IMG/VR virus record: IMGVR_UViG_3300048925_000226
Span: 1-28,733 of that record
DNA from: a virus
DNA: 28,733 bases
Reading direction: 5' to 3' (one strand)
Under the pieces are notes generated by a model. It was not told the origin of the DNA. It made no database searches and was given only the letters and a program-made list of their open reading frames with translations. Of this stretch, positions 1-5,366 are shown one piece after another (position 1 is the first letter of the stretch; each line of letters opens with the position of its first letter). Both the position numbers and the translations under genes were made by a program.

Positions 1-18
1 TAATCCTGTGATGCACAA

Positions 19-109
19 GGGAAATTGGCAGAGTGGTTGAATGCACCGGTCTTGAAAACCGGCGAACGTTAATAGCGTTCCCAGGGTTCGAATCCCTGGT
101 TTCCCGCCA
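19..109 (+). tRNA. tRNA-Ser (anticodon UGA)
   Basis: The sequence folds as a class II tRNA. The acceptor strand GGGAAAT pairs with GTTTCCC, followed by discriminator G and an encoded CCA. The anticodon loop CTTGAAA carries anticodon TGA at 53-55, closed by an ACCGG/CCGGC-type stem. The long variable arm (GAACG...CGTTC) is typical of tRNA-Ser, and the T loop GGTTCGAATCC is intact. The prophage integrase lies about 130 bp downstream pointing towards it, so the 3' part of this gene is the probable attachment site. Confidence 0.97.
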
Positions 110-120
110 AGATTCAAACG

Positions 121-144
121 AAAGCCCCGCAATGCGGGGCTTTT
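121..144 (+). terminator. Intrinsic terminator after tRNA-Ser
   Basis: A perfect GCCCCGC/GCGGGGC stem with an AAT loop is followed by TTTT and preceded by AAA, so it could also act on the opposite strand. It lies 11 bp after the tRNA CCA end and probably ends the tRNA transcript. On the minus strand it could also stop transcription leaving the integrase gene. Confidence 0.85.
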
Positions 145-187
145 GCGATTCTGGCCCTCAGGAATGCTGATAGTGAAACAACTAATC

Positions 188-225
188 GTTTCCGCATCAT
201 TTCAGGCAGTTTCCGCAACTCCGCA
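188..225. repeat. Direct repeats, possible integrase or excisionase arm sites
   Basis: GTTTCCGCA occurs at 188-196 and again at 209-217, exactly 21 bp (two helical turns) apart, with a partial copy ACTCCGCA at 218-225. They lie between the tRNA and the 3' end of the integrase gene, where arm-type recombinase sites are usually found. The function is inferred from position and phasing only; the core att sequence cannot be fixed because the right end of the prophage is outside the window. Confidence 0.45.
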
Positions 226-236
226 AAATTTGGGAG

Positions 237-1301
237 TCAGCGGGTCGGCTTAACGATCTCACCCACACGCCTATAAACCGTCTCGGTTATCCGCTTGTCG
301 GTGTGCCCCAGCAGGCGACTAGCATCGCCCAGGTCGAGGATCTCGCTTGCGGCTTTCGGGCGGATGTCGCGGAACTGGAACTGTCGGATGTTTGCAGCAA
401 GCGACCCGTCTCCCTGTTCTTTGGCTATAGCGATAGCCCGGTCCCTGGCGTCATCAAAGCGCAGACGTAGCATCGGCTTGGTCACCTGTCTGCCGTCTTT
501 AGTGATGATCAGGTATGGGGTTCGCACCCCGCGGGAACGCCTCTGCGCTATCAACCGTTCCACCAGCGCGCCCAAGTTATTCAGGACACCGGCCGCAGTC
601 AGGCGGATTCGTAGCTTTTTGGACGTCTTGCCCTGGGACACCTGCAGGAACTCGTTAACCGCGTCCGCTTCCCGCATCGACAGCACGTCTGCTGGGCGCT
701 GCCCGGTTAAATAAGCCAGGTCCATGGCGTCGCGCAGCTCCGAGGCGGCGACCGCATACACGGCGCCCCAGATTTCCTCGGTTGCGTAAAAGTCCCGGGG
801 CACTTCCTTGTTCTTCCGGACGCCGGCGGCCGGGTTGCTCTCGGTGATGCCCCACTCCCGCGCGATGTTGTAGATGTGCGACAGCAGTGAGATCTCCCGG
901 TTGGCTCGTACCTTCGCTGTTCGGCCATCTCGATACTGCGCGATGATCTGCGGTGTTACTGCATCAATTGGCGCATCGCTGAATGCTTTGCGCAGTTGCT
1001 TCAGGCTCAGCCGGTTGTCGCTCTGCGTCTTGGGTGCCTTGCCCGGGATGATCTCCCGCTCGTACCGATCAAACACCTGAGCCAGAAGTGCGTTCTTTTT
1101 CGGAACTTGCTTGCAGTCAAGCTTTGCCCATTCAGCCTTGGCGATATCCAAGTCACCTCCGAGCGGGATCTCCACCCGCTTCCCGTCTTCATTTCTCCCG
1201 TCGTAGTAGTACCCAACCCACTCTTTACCGCCTTTCAGCGTGCGCACACGCCTAATCATTCGCGGCGGCAGGTCCCTGTTTGCCGCCTTTTTCGCTCGCA
1301 T
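237..1301 (-). CDS. int: Prophage tyrosine integrase
   Basis: A 354-residue tyrosine recombinase that should join phage and host DNA at the tRNA-Ser site and, with an excisionase, reverse this. An N-terminal arm-binding region and a SAM-like core-binding domain (about 70-160) precede the catalytic domain. Visible catalytic residues are R202 (TGQRP), K225 (QGKTSKK), R314 in the box RDIR, H333 (LLGHTDK) and nucleophile Y343 (TVYRR). The usual first His of the HxxR box is Arg311, a variant I know from phage integrases of the QxRDIRxKAA type. The gene ends next to the attachment tRNA and starts 4 bp after the DUF4224 gene, so the two are probably co-transcribed leftward. All catalytic positions are present, so it should be active. 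Confidence 0.95.
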   Translation of the reverse strand: MRAKKAANRDLPPRMIRRVRTLKGGKEWVGYYYDGRNEDGKRVEIPLGGDLDIAKAEWAKLDCKQVPKKNALLAQVFDRYEREIIPGKAPKTQSDNRLSLKQLRKAFSDAPIDAVTPQIIAQYRDGRTAKVRANREISLLSHIYNIAREWGITESNPAAGVRKNKEVPRDFYATEEIWGAVYAVAASELRDAMDLAYLTGQRPADVLSMREADAVNEFLQVSQGKTSKKLRIRLTAAGVLNNLGALVERLIAQRRSRGVRTPYLIITKDGRQVTKPMLRLRFDDARDRAIAIAKEQGDGSLAANIRQFQFRDIRPKAASEILDLGDASRLLGHTDKRITETVYRRVGEIVKPTR

Positions 1302-1305
1302 TTCT

Positions 1306-1542
1306 TCATCCTATCCGTGACAAGTCCAGCGACCAGGCTTCGATCGCAACGTTTTCTGCTGATGGTTTCACACCTGCCAGTTTCATTCGGGCATAGACCC
1401 GGCCAACAACTGGCCGGCGCGCTCTGGTCAGCACGTACTTCCACCCGTTTCGGTTGAGCCAAGCAATTTGGCCGGATGGGATGATGTAGCCGGTGATTGC
1501 CGCCAGTTCTTCCTCGGCGAGTGTTTCACTTTGCTTTTCCAT
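1306..1542 (-). CDS. DUF4224 protein, candidate excisionase
   Basis: A 78-residue protein with the DUF4224 pattern: LAEEELAAITGY, then a conserved IAWLNRNGWKY segment and RRPVVGRVYAR. The last two resemble a small winged-helix fold, the usual shape of phage excisionases. An AAGGA ribosome site lies 6 bases before the ATG. It sits directly upstream of the integrase with a 4-bp gap, the expected place for a recombination directionality factor. The family assignment is good; excisionase function is inferred from fold and position. Confidence 0.8.
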   Translation of the reverse strand: MEKQSETLAEEELAAITGYIIPSGQIAWLNRNGWKYVLTRARRPVVGRVYARMKLAGVKPSAENVAIEAWSLDLSRIG

Positions 1543-1580
1543 GGAGTGTCCTTGCAGCGCTGGGCGGCAGAAGGTGAGGG

Positions 1581-1625
1581 TTATAGATAGATGAATACGT
1601 AGGCGAGCCAGAGGGTGGCGATCAT
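1581..1625 (-). CDS. Possible 14-residue hydrophobic peptide
   Basis: The stop of the ASCH-like gene overlaps an ATG in the arrangement ATGA. This ATG opens a 14-codon frame reading MIATLWLAYVFIYL before TAA. The peptide is almost wholly hydrophobic. The overlap would allow translational coupling, but the frame is too short to judge coding potential and could be chance. Confidence 0.22.
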   Translation of the reverse strand: MIATLWLAYVFIYL

Positions 1626-2314
1626 GGCGTCACCCGCTTGAACTCAACCACCCAGACCCATGGGTTGGAGTCCCAGTTGCCGCCGGTGGACTCCCACATC
1701 TCCCTCCAAGCCGCCGGGTACCAGTCTCGGTAATTCGGTGAAACGTCATCGCTTGCCAGCTCCGGCGGACACTGCAGGCCTTCCGCCCGGATATCTGCGC
1801 GGCTGATGTCTTGCAACCGCTCGACGCGGACGTTGGTGATCTCCAGTAGGATGCGGCAGGCTGCCCGTGGCATGTGGATGCTGGGTTTGTACTTCAAACC
1901 GAAGTCCTTCCTTGCCTCGTCACTGTGTGATCCAGGACGGCAGTCGGCAGCGTAGGCGTAGCGCTGGAGCGGCCCGTCTGGGTCTGGGCGATGCTCGACG
2001 CCGGTGCCGCGCAGATCAATGAATGTCTCGCGCACCCACAGCCGATCGCCGCGTCGCCCATATGGGCAAGGTGCGTACTCTTCCAGTTCCTTTGCGCACT
2101 CTGCTTCGGTCGATCCAAATACGCAGAAGCCATAGCGCGGGTCTCGCTGGCCTATTGCGCTCCAGCGCTGACGATCGCCAATTGGAATGGCGGTGTCCTC
2201 GGTAGGGATGTGGAGACCTTTCAATGCCCGGCGTGTGACCGTTTTCCGGCCTTCCAGGATGGCGCGCACCATCGGCGCCGAGAATAGGATGGGGCGTTCC
2301 TTTATTTCACGCAT
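1622..2314 (-). CDS. ASCH/PUA-like phage protein of unknown function
   Basis: A 230-residue protein. The N-terminus (ERPILFSAPMVRAILEGRKT, then VTRR) matches the start of ASCH-like proteins common in phages, where a GRKTxTRR motif forms part of the RNA/nucleotide-binding groove. A mid-region motif GDRLWVRETF is also typical. The C-terminus has WYPAAWREMWES and ends in a WVWVVEFKR strand. Molecular function is unknown; RNA or modified-base binding is only suggested by the fold. AAGGA lies 7 bases before the ATG, directly after a perfect GC-rich palindrome. It is the first gene of the leftward integrase group. Confidence 0.75.
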   Translation of the reverse strand: MREIKERPILFSAPMVRAILEGRKTVTRRALKGLHIPTEDTAIPIGDRQRWSAIGQRDPRYGFCVFGSTEAECAKELEEYAPCPYGRRGDRLWVRETFIDLRGTGVEHRPDPDGPLQRYAYAADCRPGSHSDEARKDFGLKYKPSIHMPRAACRILLEITNVRVERLQDISRADIRAEGLQCPPELASDDVSPNYRDWYPAAWREMWESTGGNWDSNPWVWVVEFKRVTP

Positions 2315-2326
2315 GACTTCGTCCTT

Positions 2327-2340
2327 GCCGCTATAGCGGC
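2327..2340 (-). promoter_or_regulatory. Perfect 14-bp palindrome abutting a ribosome site
   Basis: GCCGCTATAGCGGC is a perfect palindrome between two divergent genes. In leftward mRNA it would form a five-base-pair stem with a TATA loop, directly touching the AAGGA ribosome site of the ASCH-like gene. It may be a DNA operator or an mRNA hairpin; the sequence does not decide. Confidence 0.45.
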
Positions 2341-2410
2341 AGTCTTGATTAAATGGGTTAATAAGTAGCGATTTTGTATGAATGGATAATCGGTTTAAAA
2401 TGGAGGGGCG

Positions 2411-2932
2411 ATGATTTTTGGAGAAGATCGAAGAAAGATAACTAGTTTTATTGATGAGTTTAAGGGTGAGTCAGATCGTGGTTGTGCGGTGCTTGTCCTT
2501 TGTGTGTTGGAAGATTTATTGATTGAAACGGTAAAGCATCGCCTGCCTGTGTGTAGCAATGAAGAGCTACGATCCATTGCGCCGCTTGGCAGGCTTTCAA
2601 CCACTGTGAGCAATGCTTTCCTAATAGGCGCTATCTCTAGAAGAGAGCGTGATGAATTTTCTCGTCTGATAAAAATCAGAAACAAATTTGCTCATAAGGC
2701 GCTGGAAGGGCTTAGCTTCTCTAATCCTGACATAATTGATATGTGTAAAAAGCTTGAGCTTGCAGATGTATTTGATGAGTTTAGGTCTAATGTTCCCCGT
2801 GTTAGATTTAATATTTCCGCTTTGATAGTTTACTTCTCTCTACACACATCTCTTGGTGCTTTAGATAAGTTAGGTGAGTTAGAAGCCAGAAAGCATGTGC
2901 TTCAATCCTATTCTGATTTTGAAGAGCAATAG
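2411..2932 (+). CDS. MtlR-like protein (AT-rich accessory gene)
   Basis: A 173-residue, mostly helical protein resembling the MtlR (mannitol repressor) family. It has an N-terminal helix LVLCVLEDLLIETVKHRL, the central pattern APLGRLSTTVSNAFLIGAI, and then RRERDEFSRLIKIRNKFAH, where RNKFAH is the family signature. No helix-turn-helix is visible, so DNA binding should not be assumed. GGAGGGG lies just before the ATG. Codon use is AT-rich compared with its neighbours, the gene runs against the integrase transcript, and it has its own terminator, which together suggest a recently acquired accessory gene (moron). Its role in the prophage is unknown. Confidence 0.65.
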   Translation: MIFGEDRRKITSFIDEFKGESDRGCAVLVLCVLEDLLIETVKHRLPVCSNEELRSIAPLGRLSTTVSNAFLIGAISRRERDEFSRLIKIRNKFAHKALEGLSFSNPDIIDMCKKLELADVFDEFRSNVPRVRFNISALIVYFSLHTSLGALDKLGELEARKHVLQSYSDFEEQ

Positions 2933-2965
2933 TCAACCTCTAATATTTTATAGAAGTCTGCTAGA

Positions 2966-2989
2966 CCGGATTTGGTCCGGGCATTTTTT
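2966..2989 (+). terminator. Intrinsic terminator after the MtlR-like gene
   Basis: A CCGGAT/GTCCGG stem (one G-T pair) with a three-base loop is followed by GCATTTTTT. It lies about 35 bp after the stop codon of the MtlR-like gene. Confidence 0.75.
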
Positions 2990-2994
2990 ATGGC

Positions 2995-3257
2995 TTATGC
3001 CGCGCGCGCCTGGCGTTCTTCGGCGCGCCAAGGGCCGTTGGCCCTGGCCAGGGCCGCCATCGGCGGCGGGCTGACGCTGCACCGGCACCGCCACGACCAC
3101 AGAATAAGTCGACAACGATCTCATCGTCCTGAGGGTTGAAGCCGAGTCCGTATTGGGTTTTGAAATCGAAGGGGGGTTCTTCTGTTGTGCGGACATAAGG
3201 GATCCTCGCCGACTGGCGTGATTGCTCAATTTGGTTTATTTGTGTTCTGCCCGGCAT
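2995..3257 (-). pseudogene. Remnant of a cytosine-C5 DNA methyltransferase (internal deletion)
   Basis: The 5' part encodes RIPYVRTTEEPPFDFKTQYG and then DDEIVVDLFCGRGGAG. DLFCGxGG is the SAM-binding motif I of C5 methyltransferases. After about residue 58 the frame loses all similarity. In another frame on the same strand, from 3078 down to the stop at 2995-2997, the DNA encodes SVSPPPMAALARAN and then GPWRAEERQARAA. This resembles the conserved GNSVxPPxAxALxxAN end of the same enzyme family. The simplest reading is a deletion that removed the catalytic PCQ/ENV motifs and most of the recognition region, joining both ends out of frame near 3079-3090. No good ribosome site precedes the ATG, whose position lies inside the leader hairpin of the neighbouring plus-strand gene, so expression may also be lost. 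Confidence 0.75.
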
Positions 3258-3272
3258 ATCGCCGGAAAGGAG
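3213..3272 (+). promoter_or_regulatory. Leader cassette A upstream of a small gene
   Basis: CTGGCGTGATT begins exactly 66 bp before the ATG of the next gene. A hairpin CCGGC-ATATC-GCCGG at 3251-3265 follows, then AAGGAG at 3267-3272. The same order, sequence blocks and 66-bp distance recur before the gene starting at 3653. The stretch between 11-mer and hairpin is AT-rich and may hold a promoter, but no clear sigma-70 pair was found. Confidence 0.55.
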
Positions 3273-3278
3273 ATGGTG

Positions 3279-3512
3279 ATGGCGACAAATCGGGAAGGTG
3301 CGCTGGAGATTGCGCTTATTGGTGTTCTTGCGGCTGCCGATCAGCAGGGACTTGAACTGAAAGGTCTTGCGGTGCGTGCGAAAGATTTGATCTCGCTATA
3401 TCCGAGTGAGTCCTTAAATGGCGACGAACGCGCGGCCGGTGCTGTTCATGAGATCGACAAGGCACATACCAAGGTTGCCGAGGGGAAACGGTTGTCTGGT
3501 ATCTCCGAGTAA
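3279..3512 (+). CDS. Small conserved-looking protein, function unknown
   Basis: A 77-residue soluble protein starting MATNREGALEIALIGVLAA. I chose the ATG six bases after AAGGAG; another ATG two codons earlier touches that ribosome site. The N-terminal half looks helical and moderately hydrophobic; the C-terminal half is polar (GDERAAGAVHEIDKAHTKVA). No family was recognised. It points opposite to the leftward early transcript and is preceded by leader cassette A, so it probably has its own control, shared with the next small gene. Confidence 0.65.
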   Translation: MATNREGALEIALIGVLAAADQQGLELKGLAVRAKDLISLYPSESLNGDERAAGAVHEIDKAHTKVAEGKRLSGISE

Positions 3513-3586
3513 ACAGATCAAGCTGCCTGACTTTACTGCTTGGGCAGCCACTCCGAAAAACCAACCTTTGGCGCCTACCTCACAGG

Positions 3587-3646
3587 CTGGCGTGATTCGT
3601 TGATATGGGGTACTACGGGTGACCGGCATGGAGCCGGATAAAGGAG
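3587..3646 (+). promoter_or_regulatory. Leader cassette B upstream of a small gene
   Basis: This is the second copy of the leader layout: CTGGCGTGATT at 3587-3597, hairpin CCGGC-ATGGA-GCCGG at 3623-3637, then AAGGAG at 3641-3646. The 11-mer again starts 66 bp before the ATG. The DNA between the blocks differs from copy A, so the shared parts are probably under selection and not just a recent duplication. Confidence 0.55.
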
Positions 3647-3652
3647 CTGAAA

Positions 3653-3868
3653 ATGGCACACATGGTTGATTCGTTACTGAAAGTAGCCGCAGCAGGAGGC
3701 AGCTTGGTAATCGGTGAGGGCTACATGGTCGACAGCGTGGTCAAGATCGCACAAGCCATGAAGGGGAATGGCGGTCATTTGACCATCAAAAGTCAAAAGT
3801 ACATGGTGGACAGCATGATCAAAATTTGCCGATCAGCCCCAGGTCAGGTGACATTCGATCTTTCTTGA
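3653..3868 (+). CDS. Small protein of three MVDS repeats
   Basis: A 71-residue protein built from three imperfect repeats at about residues 4-23, 25-49 and 51-71. Each starts MVDS, continues as a short helix (LLKVAAA, VVKIAQAM, MIKICRSA) and ends in Gly plus a strand (GGSLVI, GGHLTI, GQVTF). This helix-strand periodicity suggests a tiny solenoid, similar to repeat proteins I recall from phages and plasmids with a DxLxxIAxxGxGxxxF pattern. No catalytic residues are apparent, so a binding role is more likely than enzymatic activity. AAGGAG lies six bases before the ATG, after leader cassette B. Function unknown. Confidence 0.7.
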   Translation: MAHMVDSLLKVAAAGGSLVIGEGYMVDSVVKIAQAMKGNGGHLTIKSQKYMVDSMIKICRSAPGQVTFDLS

Positions 3869-3884
3869 ATCGAAAGTCGGTTAG

Positions 3885-4193
3885 CTAAGGCTCTATACCT
3901 GTCTTAGCAAACTTTTCAAGTTGTCGCGACTGCTTTTCGGTTACTTCGAAAACCGGTCGCGACATGCTGACAAAGCGGGCGGATTCTTCGGCTGGTGCTG
4001 TTGCCAGGTTGATCAGGAGCGTCGAGAGTGTTTCCTGCCACTCCTCAAAGTCGTGGCGTTCGCCCAGAACTTGAAGGGCATCATCGAGCGCTTTCGAGAC
4101 ACTCAGCGTTCGCTTCTCGGCGCCGATCCGTTCGAGCAGCGCCTTCTCTTTCGCGCGCTTGTCCCGCTGGATCTGCGCGTTGTCCTTGGCCAT
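3885..4193 (-). CDS. Charged helical phage protein, function unknown
   Basis: A 102-residue protein beginning MAKDNAQIQRDKRAKEKALL, with a basic, coiled-coil-like N-terminus, followed by KRTLSVSKALDDALQVLG and a helical C-terminal half. The LSVSKALDDAL segment resembles the first helix region of small DNA-binding proteins, but no known family can be assigned. AGAGG lies six bases before the ATG. It is the second gene of the leftward early transcript. Confidence 0.7.
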   Translation of the reverse strand: MAKDNAQIQRDKRAKEKALLERIGAEKRTLSVSKALDDALQVLGERHDFEEWQETLSTLLINLATAPAEESARFVSMSRPVFEVTEKQSRQLEKFAKTGIEP

Positions 4194-4328
4194 GGCCTAC
4201 CTCTTCGATTCCACTTGCCTGGATAGCCAACCATGTCGGCCGGCGCCGCGCGGCGGTGATCTTGCTGATGCGACTCATGGAGTGTCAGCGAACTTGAGGT
4301 CGTTCTCTTGTGCGATCAATGGTGCACA

Positions 4329-4577
4329 CTAGGATGCTGCTTCGAACTGCATTGCGAGGTCGTGAGCAGCCTTATAGGCCTGGCGGAAGGCGCGAGTCTT
4401 GCCAGTGGTGAGGTCAACGATCTGGAACATGCCGACGCTTTCGCCTGTTACCTGGTAGCGCACCGGTTTTTTCGGCATGGGTCGATCAGTGCGACTGAAG
4501 AACGCGGCTCGCGCGGCGTTGGTTTGTTGCAGCAGCACACCGAGTTCGTCGATGCGTTCTTGAAATGATGGATGCAT
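4329..4577 (-). CDS. First gene of the leftward early transcript, function unknown
   Basis: An 82-residue protein with an N-terminal helix (FQERIDELGVLLQQTNAARA), a basic middle (RPMPKKPVRYQVTG) and a C-terminal part YKAAHDLAMQFEAAS. I do not recognise a family. GAGGG is placed seven bases before the ATG. The gene follows a leader of roughly 600 bases containing boxA-type and terminator elements, so its expression probably depends on antitermination. Confidence 0.7.
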   Translation of the reverse strand: MHPSFQERIDELGVLLQQTNAARAAFFSRTDRPMPKKPVRYQVTGESVGMFQIVDLTTGKTRAFRQAYKAAHDLAMQFEAAS

Positions 4578-4608
4578 GGCTGATCCCTCGGAGCGGTTTG
4601 TGTTTATT

Positions 4609-4664
4609 CGTCAGCAACCTGACCGCCTGGTCTGTGCCGGTGGGCCCAGGGGCGGGTGCTGACG
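4609..4664 (-). repeat. Large inverted repeat in the early leader
   Basis: CGTCAGCA at 4609-4616 pairs perfectly with TGCTGACG at 4657-4664. Between them CCGCCTGG and CCCAGGGGCGG can pair with bulges. In leftward RNA this gives a stem of about 56 bases ending roughly 30 bases before the first early gene. There is no T run, so it is not a simple terminator; it may protect the mRNA or control translation. Confidence 0.45.
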
Positions 4665-4679
4665 GATAAAGGCAGGCGT

Positions 4680-4715
4680 AAAAAAGCCCGGTCACGCTAC
4701 TGGCGTCAGACCGGG
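4680..4715 (-). terminator. Strong leftward terminator in the early leader
   Basis: Read leftward, CCCGGTC and GACCGGG close a long hairpin. An inner ACGC/GCGT stem lengthens it, and the descending arm GACCGGGC is followed by TTTTTT. It lies between the pL region and the first leftward gene, as tL1 does in lambdoid phages. Unmodified polymerase should stop here. Confidence 0.85.
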
Positions 4716-5136
4716 GTATTGCGTCAGCGGTGTGGCCCGTTGCCCGCTGCTGATTGCAGGGCTGGCCGGTCGTCTTCGTGGGTGGGCGGCGAGCTTCCTC
4801 CTCAAAGTGTCAAACAGCGTCTGTTCACCATGGATCACAGGTCCTTACAACATGCACGCTACAGCTCTGAACGCCCGATTGAGTGGGGTAGGGTGCATGA
4901 GGTCCGGCGTTCCCAGCCGAGGCTATCGGGACCGCTAATTCGATTCGTTGTCTCTCCCTTCTGCCGCTGGGATTCGCGGGGCGCATTGCTTGCCGGGTCG
5001 CTCACTCAGTTATGGCGTTTCACCATCGATCAGCCGTACAGGGTTTTCCCTGTCGTTGGCAGGCTTTCGGGCCTGTCTGCTCGCCGGTCGCCGGTAGAGG
5101 CAATGCGGTCTGTTGGTATTTCTGTATTGCGCTGGC

Positions 5137-5176
5137 TGTTAAAGAGCGTCGGGCTGTGAGGCCACTTCGCAGTGGC
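5137..5176 (-). promoter_or_regulatory. boxB-like hairpin and boxA antitermination element
   Basis: Read leftward, a hairpin GCCACT-GCGA-AGTGGC (5176-5161), with a GNRA-type tetraloop, is followed after 12 bases by CGCTCTTTAACA (5148-5137). The latter matches the boxA consensus (TGCTCTTTAACA) at all but one base. The element lies about 20 bases after the predicted pL start and before a strong terminator. The order hairpin then boxA is that of ribosomal RNA leaders; lambda nut sites have boxA first. Confidence 0.65.
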
Positions 5177-5198
5177 TGTGCGATGCTGCGACGGACGT

Positions 5199-5258
5199 AA
5201 TTTAGCAAATGCTAATCTTTGAATCAATAGCAAATGCTAAATATCTGTAATTTGCTAA
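5199..5258 (-). promoter_or_regulatory. Leftward early promoter pL with repressor operators
   Basis: On the minus strand, TTGATT (5227-5222), a 17-bp spacer and TAAATT (5204-5199) form a sigma-70-type promoter. The near-palindromes TTAGCAAATGCTAA (5202-5215) and ATAGCAAATGCTAA (5227-5240) cover its -10 and -35 sides, and a half site TTGCTAA lies at 5252-5258. Closely related sites occur at the cI-cro junction, so this is the expected target of the CI-like repressor. Confidence 0.72.
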
Positions 5259-5333
5259 ATCTGCTTGGCTCGGCGCGAGTAGCTCCAAATGCTGATTACA
5301 TTTCTGTAACGCTGGGGTATGCTCGACAAAAAC

Positions 5334-5349
5334 CTGTACGTATATACAG
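5334..5349 (+). promoter_or_regulatory. LexA box (SOS operator)
   Basis: CTGTACGTATATACAG fits the gamma-proteobacterial LexA consensus CTGT-N8-ACAG exactly, with the usual alternating TA core. It ends 17 bp before the start of the DUF1654 gene, where bound LexA would block that gene. Confidence 0.85.
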
Positions 5350-5366
5350 TTATTTGGAGTTGGAGA

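Noticed and set aside
81-109. Exact attL core at the 3' end of tRNA-Ser
   Set aside because: Likely, but the core cannot be defined without the right prophage end, so no attachment site is listed as a feature.
3213-3226. Sigma-54 promoter (TGGC...TTGC) in leader cassette A
   Set aside because: The distance between the GG and GC elements is 10 instead of 12, and the second element is missing in cassette B.
3623-3637. RsmA/CsrA binding hairpin in leader cassette B (loop ATGGA)
   Set aside because: The GGA-containing loop fits, but the matching hairpin of cassette A has loop ATATC without GGA, so it does not explain the shared design.
4081-4278. 65-codon minus-strand frame upstream of the 102-residue gene
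   Set aside because: No ribosome site, and most of it overlaps the better-supported gene at 3885-4193 in another frame. The first 27 codons alone cannot be judged.
4656-5159. 167-codon open frame on the plus strand in the early leader
   Set aside because: Arg/Ser-rich random-looking composition, no ribosome site, and it runs antisense through the boxA and terminator elements of the leftward leader.
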